Shown: piece after piece, positions 1-6,685 of the stretch
Position numbering within the stretch: position 1 is the first letter of the stretch
How the letters are laid out: each line of letters begins with the position of its first letter
Origin: an uncultured Erysipelotrichaceae bacterium
GTDB taxonomy: Bacteria > Bacillota_I > Bacilli_A > RF39 > UBA660
Reading direction: 5' to 3'
Length of the DNA: 7,284 bases
Assembly: GCA_902803795.1 (NCBI GenBank)
Contig: CADCRC010000023.1
Coordinates: forward strand, 1 to 7,284
The notes under the pieces: model-generated
The model's database searches: none
Told to the model about the DNA's origin: nothing
Seen by the model: only the letters and a program-made list of their open reading frames with translations
Program-made: the position numbers and the translations under genes

Positions 1-756
1 ATACCTAATAGTATTAGTTGGTGGGTAGTTAATGCATCTGATAGAACTATAATTAGTTACTTTTTAGGTTCTTCTTTGAATGGAGTGTATGCTATATCTA
101 ATAAGTTTCCTACAATATTATCATCTTTGCTTGGAATATTTAATTTATCTTGGAGTGAATCTTCTAGTTTACATATTAATGATAAAGATAGAGAAATATT
201 CTTTAGTGATGTTATAAATGATGCTTTAAAAATGTTTTCTAGTTTATGTATTGGTATGATTGCATGTATGCCGTTTGTATTTCCGTTACTTATTAATTCT
301 AAATTTAATGAGGCTTATGTTTATATACCAATACTTATATTAAGTATTTTGTTTAATGTGTTAATATGTATGTATAATGGAATATATATTGGATTAAAGA
401 AAACTAGTAAGGTGTCTTCTATTACTGTTATAGGTGCTATTGTAAATATATTTATTAATGTTATATTTATTAATAAAATAGGTTTATATGCTGCTTCTAT
501 ATCTACTTTAGTTTCTTATTTTATAATGATGATTATTAGACATTTTGATATTAAAAAGTATATTAAAATTAAATTAGATTATAAAATTATATTTATAATA
601 TGTGTATTATTTAGTTTTACTTGTGTATTATATTATAAGAATGATATTATTTTAAATATTGTTAATTTAATTGTAGCAATAATATATGCATTTATTATTA
701 ATATGAAGTTAATTAAAAATGTGTTAGTTAGTTTAAAAAATAAATTTAGAAAATAG
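1..756 (+). CDS. Polysaccharide flippase-like membrane protein (Wzx/MATE-type), C-terminal part, 5' end outside window
   Basis: The frame is open from base 1 to the TAG at 754-756, giving 251 residues with no start in the window; the TTG at 76 is internal. The opening part (residues 1-40) has a W-W-V-V-N-A-S-D-R pattern followed by I-I-S-Y-F-L-G and a Y-A-I-S-N-K-F-P block. These are familiar from oligosaccharide flippases of the polysaccharide biosynthesis (Wzx/RfbX) group, which move lipid-linked sugar units across the cytoplasmic membrane. About six hydrophobic helices follow, near residues 79-98, 107-131, 138-158, 160-179, 196-211 and 216-234, and the tail is short and lysine-rich. That fits the C-terminal half of a 12-14 helix transporter. 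The substrate cannot be told. It probably closes a surface-polysaccharide gene group to the left. Its stop lies 7 bases before yqeG, so the next genes may be read from the same transcript. MurJ-like lipid II flippases are a less likely alternative. Confidence 0.8.
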   Translation: MPNSISWWVVNASDRTIISYFLGSSLNGVYAISNKFPTILSSLLGIFNLSWSESSSLHINDKDREIFFSDVINDALKMFSSLCIGMIACMPFVFPLLINSKFNEAYVYIPILILSILFNVLICMYNGIYIGLKKTSKVSSITVIGAIVNIFINVIFINKIGLYAASISTLVSYFIMMIIRHFDIKKYIKIKLDYKIIFIICVLFSFTCVLYYKNDIILNIVNLIVAIIYAFIINMKLIKNVLVSLKNKFRK

Positions 757-760
757 GTGG
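755..760 (+). promoter_or_regulatory. Ribosome binding site of yqeG
   Basis: AGGTGG overlaps the stop codon of the flippase gene and lies 3 bases before the ATG at 764. The spacing is short but usable, and it suggests translational coupling to the upstream gene. Confidence 0.55.
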
Positions 761-763
761 AAT

Positions 764-1273
764 ATGTTACCTGATATTTATAAAAAAAGTATATATGATA
801 TAGATTATGTAAAATTAAAAAAAGAAGGTATTACTTGTTTGATATTTGATTTAGATAATACTTTAGGTAATGTTAATCAGATGAGTGTTCCTTTAAAAAC
901 TCGTAAATTAATTAAGAATTTACAAAAAGATTTTTTAGTTTTAATTATATCCAATAATTTTAAAACTAGGATTAAACCATATTTAGAGACACTTGGTGTA
1001 GGTGGAGTTTCATTTGCTTTAAAACCATTTAATTTTTCATTAATTAAGATTAAAAGAAATTATAAGTTAAGTAAAAAAGAAATGGTTATAATTGGGGATC
1101 AGTTGATAACAGATGTTTTATGTGGAAAGAGTTTTAATATTAAAACAATTCTTGTTGATCCATATGGTGATAATGATTATAGGATTACTAAATTAAATAG
1201 AATACTTGAGAATTTTATATTAAATAGGTATGAGAAAAAAGGAAAGTTTAAAAGAGGTGTTTATTATGGATAA
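764..1273 (+). CDS. yqeG: YqeG family HAD-IIIA-type phosphatase
   Basis: This 169-residue protein matches the size and motif set of the YqeG family, small HAD-superfamily phosphohydrolases found next to yqeH in Firmicutes. Motif I is D-L-D-N-T-L with the catalytic aspartates at D29 and D31. Motif II is I-I-S-N-N with S63. The motif III lysine is K87 in A-L-K-P. Motif IV is G-D-Q-L-I-T-D-V at 111-118, with acidic residues D112 and D117 for Mg2+. There is no cap domain, as expected for this class, and no signal peptide, so it acts in the cytoplasm. The physiological substrate of the family is not settled as far as I know. The gene starts 7 bases after the flippase gene and overlaps yqeH by 8 bases, which suggests a role alongside that ribosome-assembly GTPase. 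The last 15 residues are basic. Confidence 0.9.
   Translation: MLPDIYKKSIYDIDYVKLKKEGITCLIFDLDNTLGNVNQMSVPLKTRKLIKNLQKDFLVLIISNNFKTRIKPYLETLGVGGVSFALKPFNFSLIKIKRNYKLSKKEMVIIGDQLITDVLCGKSFNIKTILVDPYGDNDYRITKLNRILENFILNRYEKKGKFKRGVYYG
1254..1259 (+). promoter_or_regulatory. Ribosome binding site that fixes the yqeH start
   Basis: GAGGTG lies 6 bases before the ATG at 1266. It supports that ATG over the in-frame ATG at 1230, which has no comparable site and would add 12 residues before the family's N-terminal zinc-finger cysteines. Confidence 0.7.
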
Positions 1274-2267
1274 GAAATGTAAGGGATGTGGAGTTATACT
1301 TCAAGATTCTAATATATTAAATCCTGGTTATACTACAAATTTAGATAATGAATATTGTCAAAGATGTTTTAGAATTAGAAATTATGGGGATTATAAATTA
1401 GTAGATATAAATAATCAGGAATATATTGAGATATTAAAGACTATTGATGAAACTAATGATTTAGTTTTATATGTTACTGATATATTGAATTTAGAAGAGA
1501 ATTTTAATAAATTAAAAAGTATTGTTCATAATAAAATGATTCTTGTAATAAATAAGTATGATGTTATATCTAATAGTATTTCAGAAGATAAAATTAAGAC
1601 ATATATTAAAAATATAGATGACTCTTTTGTTGATGTTATTGTGGTTAGTGCGTCTAAAAATATAAATATAGATGAATTAATGAATATGATAAAAATATAT
1701 CAAACATCTAATAATGTATATGTTGTTGGTTATACTAATGCAGGTAAAAGTAGTTTAATAAATAAGATAATTAGAAATTATTCTAGTATGAATTCTGAAA
1801 TGTTAACTGAGTCTCCTATGCCATCTACTACTCTTGATTTAGTTAATATTAAAATTAATGATTATTTGACTATTGTTGATACTCCTGGTATTGTTGATGA
1901 TAGTTCTATAATAAATCATGTTGATTCTAGAATGTTAAAGAGAATTAATAATGTTAATAGAATTAAACCTAAGAGTTATCCTATATGGCAAGGACAAAGT
2001 ATTGTTGTTAGTGAATTATTTAGGATTGATTATATAGAAGGTGAGAAAAATAATTTAATATTTTTTATATCTAATAAATTAAAAATACAAAAATTATTTA
2101 TAAGTAAAGATGTATTGAAAGATAGAAAAAGATTAGATTTAGATGTTAAATATAATTATGATATTGTTATAAAGGGATTGGGATTTATAAAAGTAGTTAA
2201 AAAATGTAAGATTGCTTTATATATTGATAAAGATGCGATTGTTTATTTAAGAAAGAGTTTAATATAG
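1266..2267 (+). CDS. yqeH: Ribosome biogenesis GTPase YqeH (circularly permuted)
   Basis: YqeH is a cytoplasmic GTPase needed for assembly of the 30S ribosomal subunit in Bacillus. The 333-residue protein begins with a zinc-finger of two cysteine pairs, C5-x2-C8 and C31-x2-C34, the second in C-Q-R-C-F-R-I-R-N-Y. The GTPase motifs appear in permuted order: G4 N-K-Y-D at 96-99, G5 S-A-S at 128-130, G1 P-loop G-Y-T-N-A-G-K-S at 155-162, G2 with T188-T189 in P-S-T-T, then G3 D-T-P-G at 205-208. This G4-G5-G1-G2-G3 order is diagnostic of the YqeH/RsgA/YlqF group, and the zinc finger with the yqeG neighbour points to YqeH. The family usually has P-G-T-T at G2, so P-S-T-T is a small departure. The C-terminal domain (about 225-333) looks weakly conserved and lysine-rich. 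The start overlaps the yqeG end by 8 bases. Confidence 0.93.
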   Translation: MDKKCKGCGVILQDSNILNPGYTTNLDNEYCQRCFRIRNYGDYKLVDINNQEYIEILKTIDETNDLVLYVTDILNLEENFNKLKSIVHNKMILVINKYDVISNSISEDKIKTYIKNIDDSFVDVIVVSASKNINIDELMNMIKIYQTSNNVYVVGYTNAGKSSLINKIIRNYSSMNSEMLTESPMPSTTLDLVNIKINDYLTIVDTPGIVDDSSIINHVDSRMLKRINNVNRIKPKSYPIWQGQSIVVSELFRIDYIEGEKNNLIFFISNKLKIQKLFISKDVLKDRKRLDLDVKYNYDIVIKGLGFIKVVKKCKIALYIDKDAIVYLRKSLI

Positions 2268-2290
2268 TTTTTTAAATTTTATTTCGTTTT

Positions 2291-2295
2291 GGAGG
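2291..2295 (+). promoter_or_regulatory. Ribosome binding site that fixes the dnaG start
   Basis: A perfect GGAGG core lies 5 bases before the ATG at 2301. It overlaps the upstream in-frame TTG at 2289, which therefore cannot be the real start. Confidence 0.8.
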
Positions 2296-2300
2296 CAAAT

Positions 2301-4034
2301 ATGAGTTTAGCAGATGAAGTATTAAAGAAAACTGATATTGTTGATGTGATTGGTAAGAGAATACCTCTTGTTTTAAAAGGAAATAATTATAAAGGAATAT
2401 GTCCCTTTCATAATGATACAAGTCCATCTTTAACAGTTTCTCCATCTAAACAAATATATAAATGTTTTGCATGTGGTGCATCAGGAAATGCATATACTTT
2501 TTTAATGAATTATGAACATTTGACATTTAAAGAGGCACTTAAATATTTAGGCGATGAAGTTGGTGTTAGTGTTGGTAATATTAATATAGAAAAAAAAAGT
2601 AAATATGAAGATTTATATAAAGCTTATGAGTTTGCAGTTAAATATTATCAAAATAATTTAGCTAGTTCTGATGGTCATAAAGCTCTTGAATATTTAAATG
2701 GTAGAGGTATTGATTCTAAATTAATTAAAGAATTTAATGTTGGATTATCTTTAGATAGTAAAAATAGTTTAACTAGTTTATTAGTAAAAAAAGGATATGA
2801 TTATGCTAAATTGAATGATATTGGGTTATCTAGTGATAATCGTGATATTTATGTTAATAGAATTATGTTTCCTCTTACTAATGTAGATGGTAGATTTATT
2901 GGATTTAGTGGTAGAATATATGATTCTAAATCTGATAATAAATATATTAATACTAAAGAAGGTCCTATATTTAAGAAAAGAGAATTATTATATCATTATC
3001 ATGAATCTATAGAAGCTGTTAGATCTAGTAAGTCAATAATTATTATGGAAGGATTTATGGATGTTATTAGAGCTTGTAGTGTTGGAATTAATAATTGTGT
3101 TGCGCTAATGGGAACATCACTTACTGATTTTCATATAGATTTGATTTCTAGATTAACTAAAAATATTTATATATGTTTAGATGGAGATCCTCCTGGTGTT
3201 CATGCTTCTATGAAAGCGGGAGAACAATTTTTAGATAAAGGAATAGAAGTTAAGATTATAGAACTTCCTAATCCAGATGATCCAGATAGTTATATATTAA
3301 GAGAAGGAAAAAATAATTTTGAAGCTTTAATTGATGTTGCTTCTAATTTTAATGAATATAAAATTAAAAAATTAAAAGAAGATATTGATTCTAAGTCTTC
3401 TATTGATGTATCTAGGTATGTTCAAGAAGTTATTTTACAATTATCTAGGATTGATGATGAAATTAGAATAGAAATAGAACTTAAAAAACTTGCAAAAGAA
3501 TATGATTTAAGTTATAATACACTAGAAAAACAACTAAGTGATGTGAGAAAAAATAAAAAAGTTGAAGTAAGTAGTGTTGATATTAATAAAATTGTTCCTT
3601 TAAAAAAGCGTAAAGATAAATATACTAAGGCAATAGAACAATTGTTGTATTTAATGATTACAAATGAATGGGTTATAAGTAGGGTTGCTAGTGAAAATTT
3701 GTTATTTCCTGAACATGAACAAAGATTACTCTCAAATGAAATAATTTATTATTATAAGCAAAATGGTAGAATAAATATTGCTGATTTTATAACGCATTGT
3801 ATTTCAAGAGATGATATTAATGGTTTATTAAATGAAATTGTTTCTAGTAATTATACTGATAAAGCTAATGAAGAGGAAGTTTTAGAGTTGTTTGAATGTA
3901 TAAAAAATTATGTTAGAAAGATGCAAATTGAGAATTTAAAAGTTGCAATTTTAAAAGAGGTTAATCCTTTAAAACAAGCAGAGATTGCTAATAAGATAAT
4001 GAAGATAAGATTGGGGGAATCAATTGATGATTGA
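2301..4034 (+). CDS. dnaG: DNA primase DnaG
   Basis: DnaG makes the RNA primers for DNA replication and is recruited by the replicative helicase. The 577-residue product is slightly shorter than the roughly 600 residues usual in Bacilli. It has an N-terminal zinc-binding domain with C34, H37, C55 and C58 (C-P-F-H and C-F-A-C-G). The polymerase core (about 105-350) includes the I-G-F-S-G-R block at 200-205. Its TOPRIM fold has E250 in M-E-G-F-M-D-V and D294/D296 in L-D-G-D-P-P-G as metal ligands. The C-terminal part (about 435-577), helical by pattern, is in the position of the helicase-binding domain. The start is set by GGAGG at 2291. The gene follows yqeH after 33 T-rich bases with no terminator and overlaps rpoD by 8 bases. 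It ends in two consecutive in-frame TGA codons (4032-4037). Confidence 0.97.
   Translation: MSLADEVLKKTDIVDVIGKRIPLVLKGNNYKGICPFHNDTSPSLTVSPSKQIYKCFACGASGNAYTFLMNYEHLTFKEALKYLGDEVGVSVGNINIEKKSKYEDLYKAYEFAVKYYQNNLASSDGHKALEYLNGRGIDSKLIKEFNVGLSLDSKNSLTSLLVKKGYDYAKLNDIGLSSDNRDIYVNRIMFPLTNVDGRFIGFSGRIYDSKSDNKYINTKEGPIFKKRELLYHYHESIEAVRSSKSIIIMEGFMDVIRACSVGINNCVALMGTSLTDFHIDLISRLTKNIYICLDGDPPGVHASMKAGEQFLDKGIEVKIIELPNPDDPDSYILREGKNNFEALIDVASNFNEYKIKKLKEDIDSKSSIDVSRYVQEVILQLSRIDDEIRIEIELKKLAKEYDLSYNTLEKQLSDVRKNKKVEVSSVDINKIVPLKKRKDKYTKAIEQLLYLMITNEWVISRVASENLLFPEHEQRLLSNEIIYYYKQNGRINIADFITHCISRDDINGLLNEIVSSNYTDKANEEEVLELFECIKNYVRKMQIENLKVAILKEVNPLKQAEIANKIMKIRLGESIDD
4013..4019 (+). promoter_or_regulatory. 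Weak ribosome binding site of rpoD
   Basis: GGGGGAA lies inside the 3' end of dnaG, 7 bases before the ATG at 4027. It deviates from GGAGG by one base, so rpoD translation may depend partly on ribosomes finishing dnaG. Confidence 0.45.
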
Positions 4035-5130
4035 TGAAATAAGAACTCTTGAAGAAAGAGAAAAAAGATTAATTGAGAAAGGAAAAAAACAAGGATTTGT
4101 TACATATGATGAATTAGCACAAGAGTTAAAAGGTTTGGATATTGATGCTGATTCACTAGATAATTTGTATAATTCTTTAAGAGAGGCAAATATTGATATT
4201 TCTTCTGGAACTGATGATAATTCGGATGATGATGATATAGACTTAATTAGTGCTAATGATTTGGAAGATGTAGAAAAGTTAACACTAAGTAAAGATGTTA
4301 AAATAAATGATCCTGTTAAGATGTATTTAAAAGAAATAGGTAGAATTAATTTGCTTACTAGTGATGAAGAATTTGAATGTGCACAAAGAGTTGTTGAAGG
4401 TGATGAGGAGGCAAAAAGGAAGCTTGCTGAATCAAATTTAAGACTTGTTGTATCAATTGCGAAAAGGTATGTTGGTCGTGGTATGCTTTTTTTAGATTTA
4501 ATTCAAGAGGGTAATATAGGTCTTATGAAATCAGTTGAAAAGTTTGATCCAACACGTGGGTATAAATTTTCTACATATGCAACATGGTGGATTAGACAGG
4601 CAATAACAAGAGCTATTGCTGATCAAGCAAGAACAATTAGAGTTCCTGTACATATGGTTGAGACAATTAATAAACTTGCGAGAGTTCAAAAACAATTAAC
4701 TCAAGAATTAAATAGAGAACCATCTGATGAAGAACTTGCTAAAGAACTTGGAGTTACACCTGAAAAAATTCGAGAAATATATAAAATAGCTCAAGATCCT
4801 GTTTCTCTTGAGACACCTATTGGTGAAGAAGATGATTCTCATTTAGGTGATTTTATTAAAGATGAAGCTACAATGTCTCCTGAAGAATATGCTACACATA
4901 AAATGTTAGAAGAAGCATTGGATGAGAGTTTAGCTACTTTGACTGATAGAGAAGCAAAAGTTTTAAGATTAAGATTTGGGCTTGATGATGGTAAAAGTAT
5001 GACATTAGAGGAAGTAGGATTAAAGTTTGGAGTTACTAGAGAAAGAATTAGACAAATAGAAGCTAAAGCTATTAGAAAATTAAGACATCCTTCTAGATCT
5101 CGTAAACTTAAAGATTTTATGACTGATTAG
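4027..5130 (+). CDS. rpoD: RNA polymerase primary sigma factor RpoD/SigA
   Basis: This is the housekeeping sigma-70 factor that directs RNA polymerase to most promoters. The 367-residue protein has the full group 1 layout. A short region 1.1 (about 5-55, with G-F-V-T-Y-D-E-L) is followed by an acidic linker rich in Asp (63-72) and region 1.2 (D-P-V-K-M-Y-L-K-E-I-G, 95-105). Region 2 (about 137-210) carries the core-binding and -10 recognition helices, with F-S-T-Y-A-T-W-W-I-R-Q-A at 181-192. Region 3 spans about 212-285 and includes G-E-E-D-D-S-H-L-G-D-F at 266-276. Region 4 (about 303-362) has the -35 recognition helix-turn-helix V-T-R-E-R-I-R-Q-I-E-A at 336-346. The length matches Bacillus SigA. 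The ATG at 4027 is preferred over the TTG just before it. It overlaps dnaG by 8 bases, the classical dnaG-rpoD pairing. The conserved regions are less AT-biased than the neighbouring genes. Confidence 0.97.
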   Translation: MIDEIRTLEEREKRLIEKGKKQGFVTYDELAQELKGLDIDADSLDNLYNSLREANIDISSGTDDNSDDDDIDLISANDLEDVEKLTLSKDVKINDPVKMYLKEIGRINLLTSDEEFECAQRVVEGDEEAKRKLAESNLRLVVSIAKRYVGRGMLFLDLIQEGNIGLMKSVEKFDPTRGYKFSTYATWWIRQAITRAIADQARTIRVPVHMVETINKLARVQKQLTQELNREPSDEELAKELGVTPEKIREIYKIAQDPVSLETPIGEEDDSHLGDFIKDEATMSPEEYATHKMLEEALDESLATLTDREAKVLRLRFGLDDGKSMTLEEVGLKFGVTRERIRQIEAKAIRKLRHPSRSRKLKDFMTD

Positions 5131-5132
5131 GA
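5129..5132 (+). promoter_or_regulatory. Ribosome binding site of trmK
   Basis: AGGA overlaps the rpoD stop codon and lies 6 bases before the ATG at 5139. A nearer ATG at 5134 hits a stop after two codons and is not used. Confidence 0.5.
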
Positions 5133-5138
5133 TATGCT

Positions 5139-5795
5139 ATGATTAAATTAAATTCTAAGTTAGAAGAAATTAGTAAATTTGTTAATATAGAAGATAGAGT
5201 CTATGATATTGGTTGTGATCATGGACTTTTAGATATATATTTAGTAAAAAAACTTGGAATATTTGTACATGCAGTTGATAATAAAGAAGGACCTTTAGAT
5301 TCAGCAAAAAAAAATTCTAAAATATATAATGTTAATAATATAGTTTTTGAAATTAGTAATGGACTTGATAAATATAATAAAGAAAATTGTGTTATAATGG
5401 CTGGTATTGGGGGACTTACTTGTATAAATATATTTAAAAGTCATAAAGAATATATTAAAAATATTGATAAGATAATTGTAAGTGCAAATAACTTTCAAAT
5501 TGAAGTTAGAAAATATTTTACAAGTATTGGTTATAAAATAGAAAAAGAAATTCTTGTTAAAGATAAAAAAATTATTTATGAAATAGAGGTATTTGTTAAA
5601 GGAAAAGAAATATATAATAAGAAAGATTATTTTTTTGGACCAAGACTTCTTGAAAATAAGAATAATTTATTTAATGAGTATTATGATTCTAAGTTAAAAT
5701 CTAAAAGAATTATATTAAAATTGATGGGTAATAAATATTTTTTTAGAAGAATTAAATTAAATAATGAAATTAAAATGATAGAAGAAGAAATTTAG
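5139..5795 (+). CDS. trmK: tRNA (adenine(22)-N(1))-methyltransferase TrmK
   Basis: TrmK (YqfN in B. subtilis) methylates N1 of adenine 22 in the D-arm of certain tRNAs using S-adenosylmethionine. The 218-residue protein shows the family's class I methyltransferase core. The SAM-binding motif I is Y-D-I-G-C-D-H-G-L-L-D-I-Y-L at 22-35, with an acidic motif II residue D47 after H-A-V. The signature M-A-G-I-G-G is at 87-92. The C-terminal part has F-F-G-P-R-L-L at 165-171, also typical, followed by a lysine-rich probable coiled-coil tail. Where many relatives carry a Q-P-N block, this one reads V-S-A-N-N at 114-118. The gene follows rpoD after 8 bases; sigA and trmK are near neighbours in many Firmicutes, which supports the call. 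The usual next gene, a Nif3/YqfO-type protein, is absent. A terminator overlaps the stop codon. Confidence 0.9.
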   Translation: MIKLNSKLEEISKFVNIEDRVYDIGCDHGLLDIYLVKKLGIFVHAVDNKEGPLDSAKKNSKIYNVNNIVFEISNGLDKYNKENCVIMAGIGGLTCINIFKSHKEYIKNIDKIIVSANNFQIEVRKYFTSIGYKIEKEILVKDKKIIYEIEVFVKGKEIYNKKDYFFGPRLLENKNNLFNEYYDSKLKSKRIILKLMGNKYFFRRIKLNNEIKMIEEEI

Positions 5796-5821
5796 ATTGT
5801 TTTTACACAATCTTTTTTTTT
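5794..5821 (+). terminator. Intrinsic terminator closing the yqeG-trmK transcription unit
   Basis: A perfect 7-base stem, AGATTGT (5794-5800) with ACAATCT (5807-5813), encloses a 6-base loop and runs into nine T residues (5813-5821). The left arm begins inside the TAG stop codon of trmK. The stem is short and AT-rich, but the hairpin plus long T tract is clear. Confidence 0.85.
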
Positions 5822-5871
5822 GTATGAAATAATAAATAATATGTAAAGATTTATAAAAAATATATATTTTT

Positions 5872-5902
5872 TTTAAATAATGTGTTAATATTTAATTATA
5901 GT
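5872..5902 (+). promoter_or_regulatory. Possible sigma-A promoter for the pilin genes
   Basis: TATAGT at 5897-5902 matches the -10 consensus in five of six bases. The best upstream -35 candidate is TTTAAA at 5872-5877 with an over-long 19-base spacer. TTTAAT at 5891-5896 is an alternative -10. The stretch is nearly pure A+T, so such matches arise by chance. The position between a terminator and a new gene set is the main support. Confidence 0.3.
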
Positions 5903-5916
5903 GAAGTTAGAAGTTA
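5903..5916 (+). repeat. Tandem heptamer GAAGTTA x2 in the pilin leader
   Basis: Two adjacent copies of GAAGTTA (5903-5909 and 5910-5916) sit just before and touching the ribosome binding site of the first pilin gene. It may be chance, or a small 5' untranslated element. Confidence 0.5.
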
Positions 5917-5922
5917 GGTGAT
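5916..5922 (+). promoter_or_regulatory. Ribosome binding site that fixes a GTG start for the first pilin gene
   Basis: AGGTGAT matches the 3' part of the full Shine-Dalgarno consensus AAGGAGGTGATC without mismatch. It covers the GTG at 5918 and the ATG at 5921, which are therefore unlikely starts. It sits 7 bases before the GTG at 5930. Confidence 0.65.
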
Positions 5923-5929
5923 GCTTAGT

Positions 5930-6664
5930 GTGATTAAGAAAAATAGTAATGGTTTTACTTTAGTTGAATTGTTAGCGACAATGGTTATATTGGGAATATT
6001 AATGGCTATTGCTTTGCCAAATGTTGTTGGTGTATTAAATAATAATAGAAATAAGACTTATGTAGCGGATGCTAAAAAATTGGCAACTCAGGCGGAGTAT
6101 AAATTAAGAGGTTCTACATCAATTATTAAACCTGATAAAGGTAATTGTGTTTTGATGACATTAAATTATTTAGATAATAATGAATTTGAAGAAGCACCAT
6201 ATGGTGGTAGTTATGATAAGTTTGAATCGTACGTTATTATAAAAAAAGTTACTTCTGGAACTTATAAGTATTATGTTAGATTAGTAGAAAATATTGGCTC
6301 TGGAGATAGTAATAAGGCATCTCGTAGAGGCGTTGATTTAGTAGAATCTTCAAAATTATATGATACTCCTGCTAATAATTTAATTACTAATATTGGTCAG
6401 TTTTGTGAATTGATTTATAGTGATGATAAAGATAAATTATTATGTTATGGTGAGAGTTATGGAACAAATTTATATAGTTTTGGTACACAATGTGTAAGTA
6501 ATAGTGCAGTTGGTAAAATAAATTTAGGTTGTTCACCTGATGAAATTAATAGAATAGCTAATGGAGACACTCCATTTAATGGTAGTGGAAATGATGCAAT
6601 TTGTGAATTGTATGAAGGTAGTCAATTTCAAAAAATATATTTGTATAATGATGGTAGAAGTTAA
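5930..6664 (+). CDS. Type IV pilin-like protein with prepilin leader (pilin 1)
   Basis: The 244-residue product starts with a class III prepilin signal: a short basic leader M-I-K-K-N-S-N-G, cleavage after G8, then F-T-L-V-E-L-L with the conserved glutamate at mature position 5. A hydrophobic helix follows to about residue 37. Such proteins are cut and N-methylated by a prepilin peptidase (PilD/ComC type) and polymerised into pili or pseudopili at the membrane. The helix continues into an amphipathic stretch, N-x-R-x-x-T-x-V-x-x-A-K, shared with the next gene. The globular part has P-Y-G-G at 90-93, then Y-V-I-I (101-104) and Y-K-Y-Y-V-R-L (112-118). An unfamiliar tail to 244 brings the cysteines to six (73, 159, 172, 188, 201, 225). 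It is much longer than ComGC (about 100 residues). The GTG start is chosen from the binding site and from a leader length like that of pilin 2. I do not recognise the C-terminal domain. It could be a minor or tip pilin, but this is inference. Confidence 0.85.
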   Translation: MIKKNSNGFTLVELLATMVILGILMAIALPNVVGVLNNNRNKTYVADAKKLATQAEYKLRGSTSIIKPDKGNCVLMTLNYLDNNEFEEAPYGGSYDKFESYVIIKKVTSGTYKYYVRLVENIGSGDSNKASRRGVDLVESSKLYDTPANNLITNIGQFCELIYSDDKDKLLCYGESYGTNLYSFGTQCVSNSAVGKINLGCSPDEINRIANGDTPFNGSGNDAICELYEGSQFQKIYLYNDGRS

Positions 6665-6670
6665 AATGTT

Positions 6671-6682
6671 AAGGAGAGTGAT
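6671..6682 (+). promoter_or_regulatory. Near-perfect ribosome binding site of the second pilin gene
   Basis: AAGGAGAGTGAT equals the extended consensus AAGGAGGTGATC with one inserted A. It ends 3 bases before the ATG at 6686, and the GGAG core is 9 bases away. It is the strongest site in the window and suggests high expression. Confidence 0.8.
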
Positions 6683-6685
6683 TTT

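Noticed and set aside
76..78. TTG at 76 as the start of the flippase gene
   Set aside because: The frame is open and family-like from base 1, including the W-W and S-D-R blocks, so the gene simply enters from the left.
1230..1265. Earlier ATG for yqeH
   Set aside because: It lacks a good binding site and would add 12 residues not expected before the zinc finger; GAGGTG at 1254 fits the ATG at 1266.
2289..2300. TTG start for dnaG
   Set aside because: The GGAGG ribosome binding site overlaps this codon and serves the ATG at 2301.
2268..2300. Terminator or promoter between yqeH and dnaG
   Set aside because: The 33 bases are T-rich but show no hairpin and no convincing -35/-10 pair.
5301..5498. 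Minus-strand open frame of 65 codons opposite trmK
   Set aside because: It lies wholly inside the well-supported trmK gene. Its product is only Ile/Tyr/Asn/Phe-rich, as expected from the complement of AT-rich coding sequence, and it has no recognisable domain.
5822..5871. Riboswitch or small RNA in the gap after the terminator
   Set aside because: The stretch is almost only A and T, with no stable stem or recognisable conserved element.
5930..6664. Assignment of pilin 1 as competence protein ComGC
   Set aside because: The N-terminal signal fits any class III prepilin. The protein is more than twice ComGC length and has an unrelated cysteine-containing tail, and no comGA/comGB precedes it.
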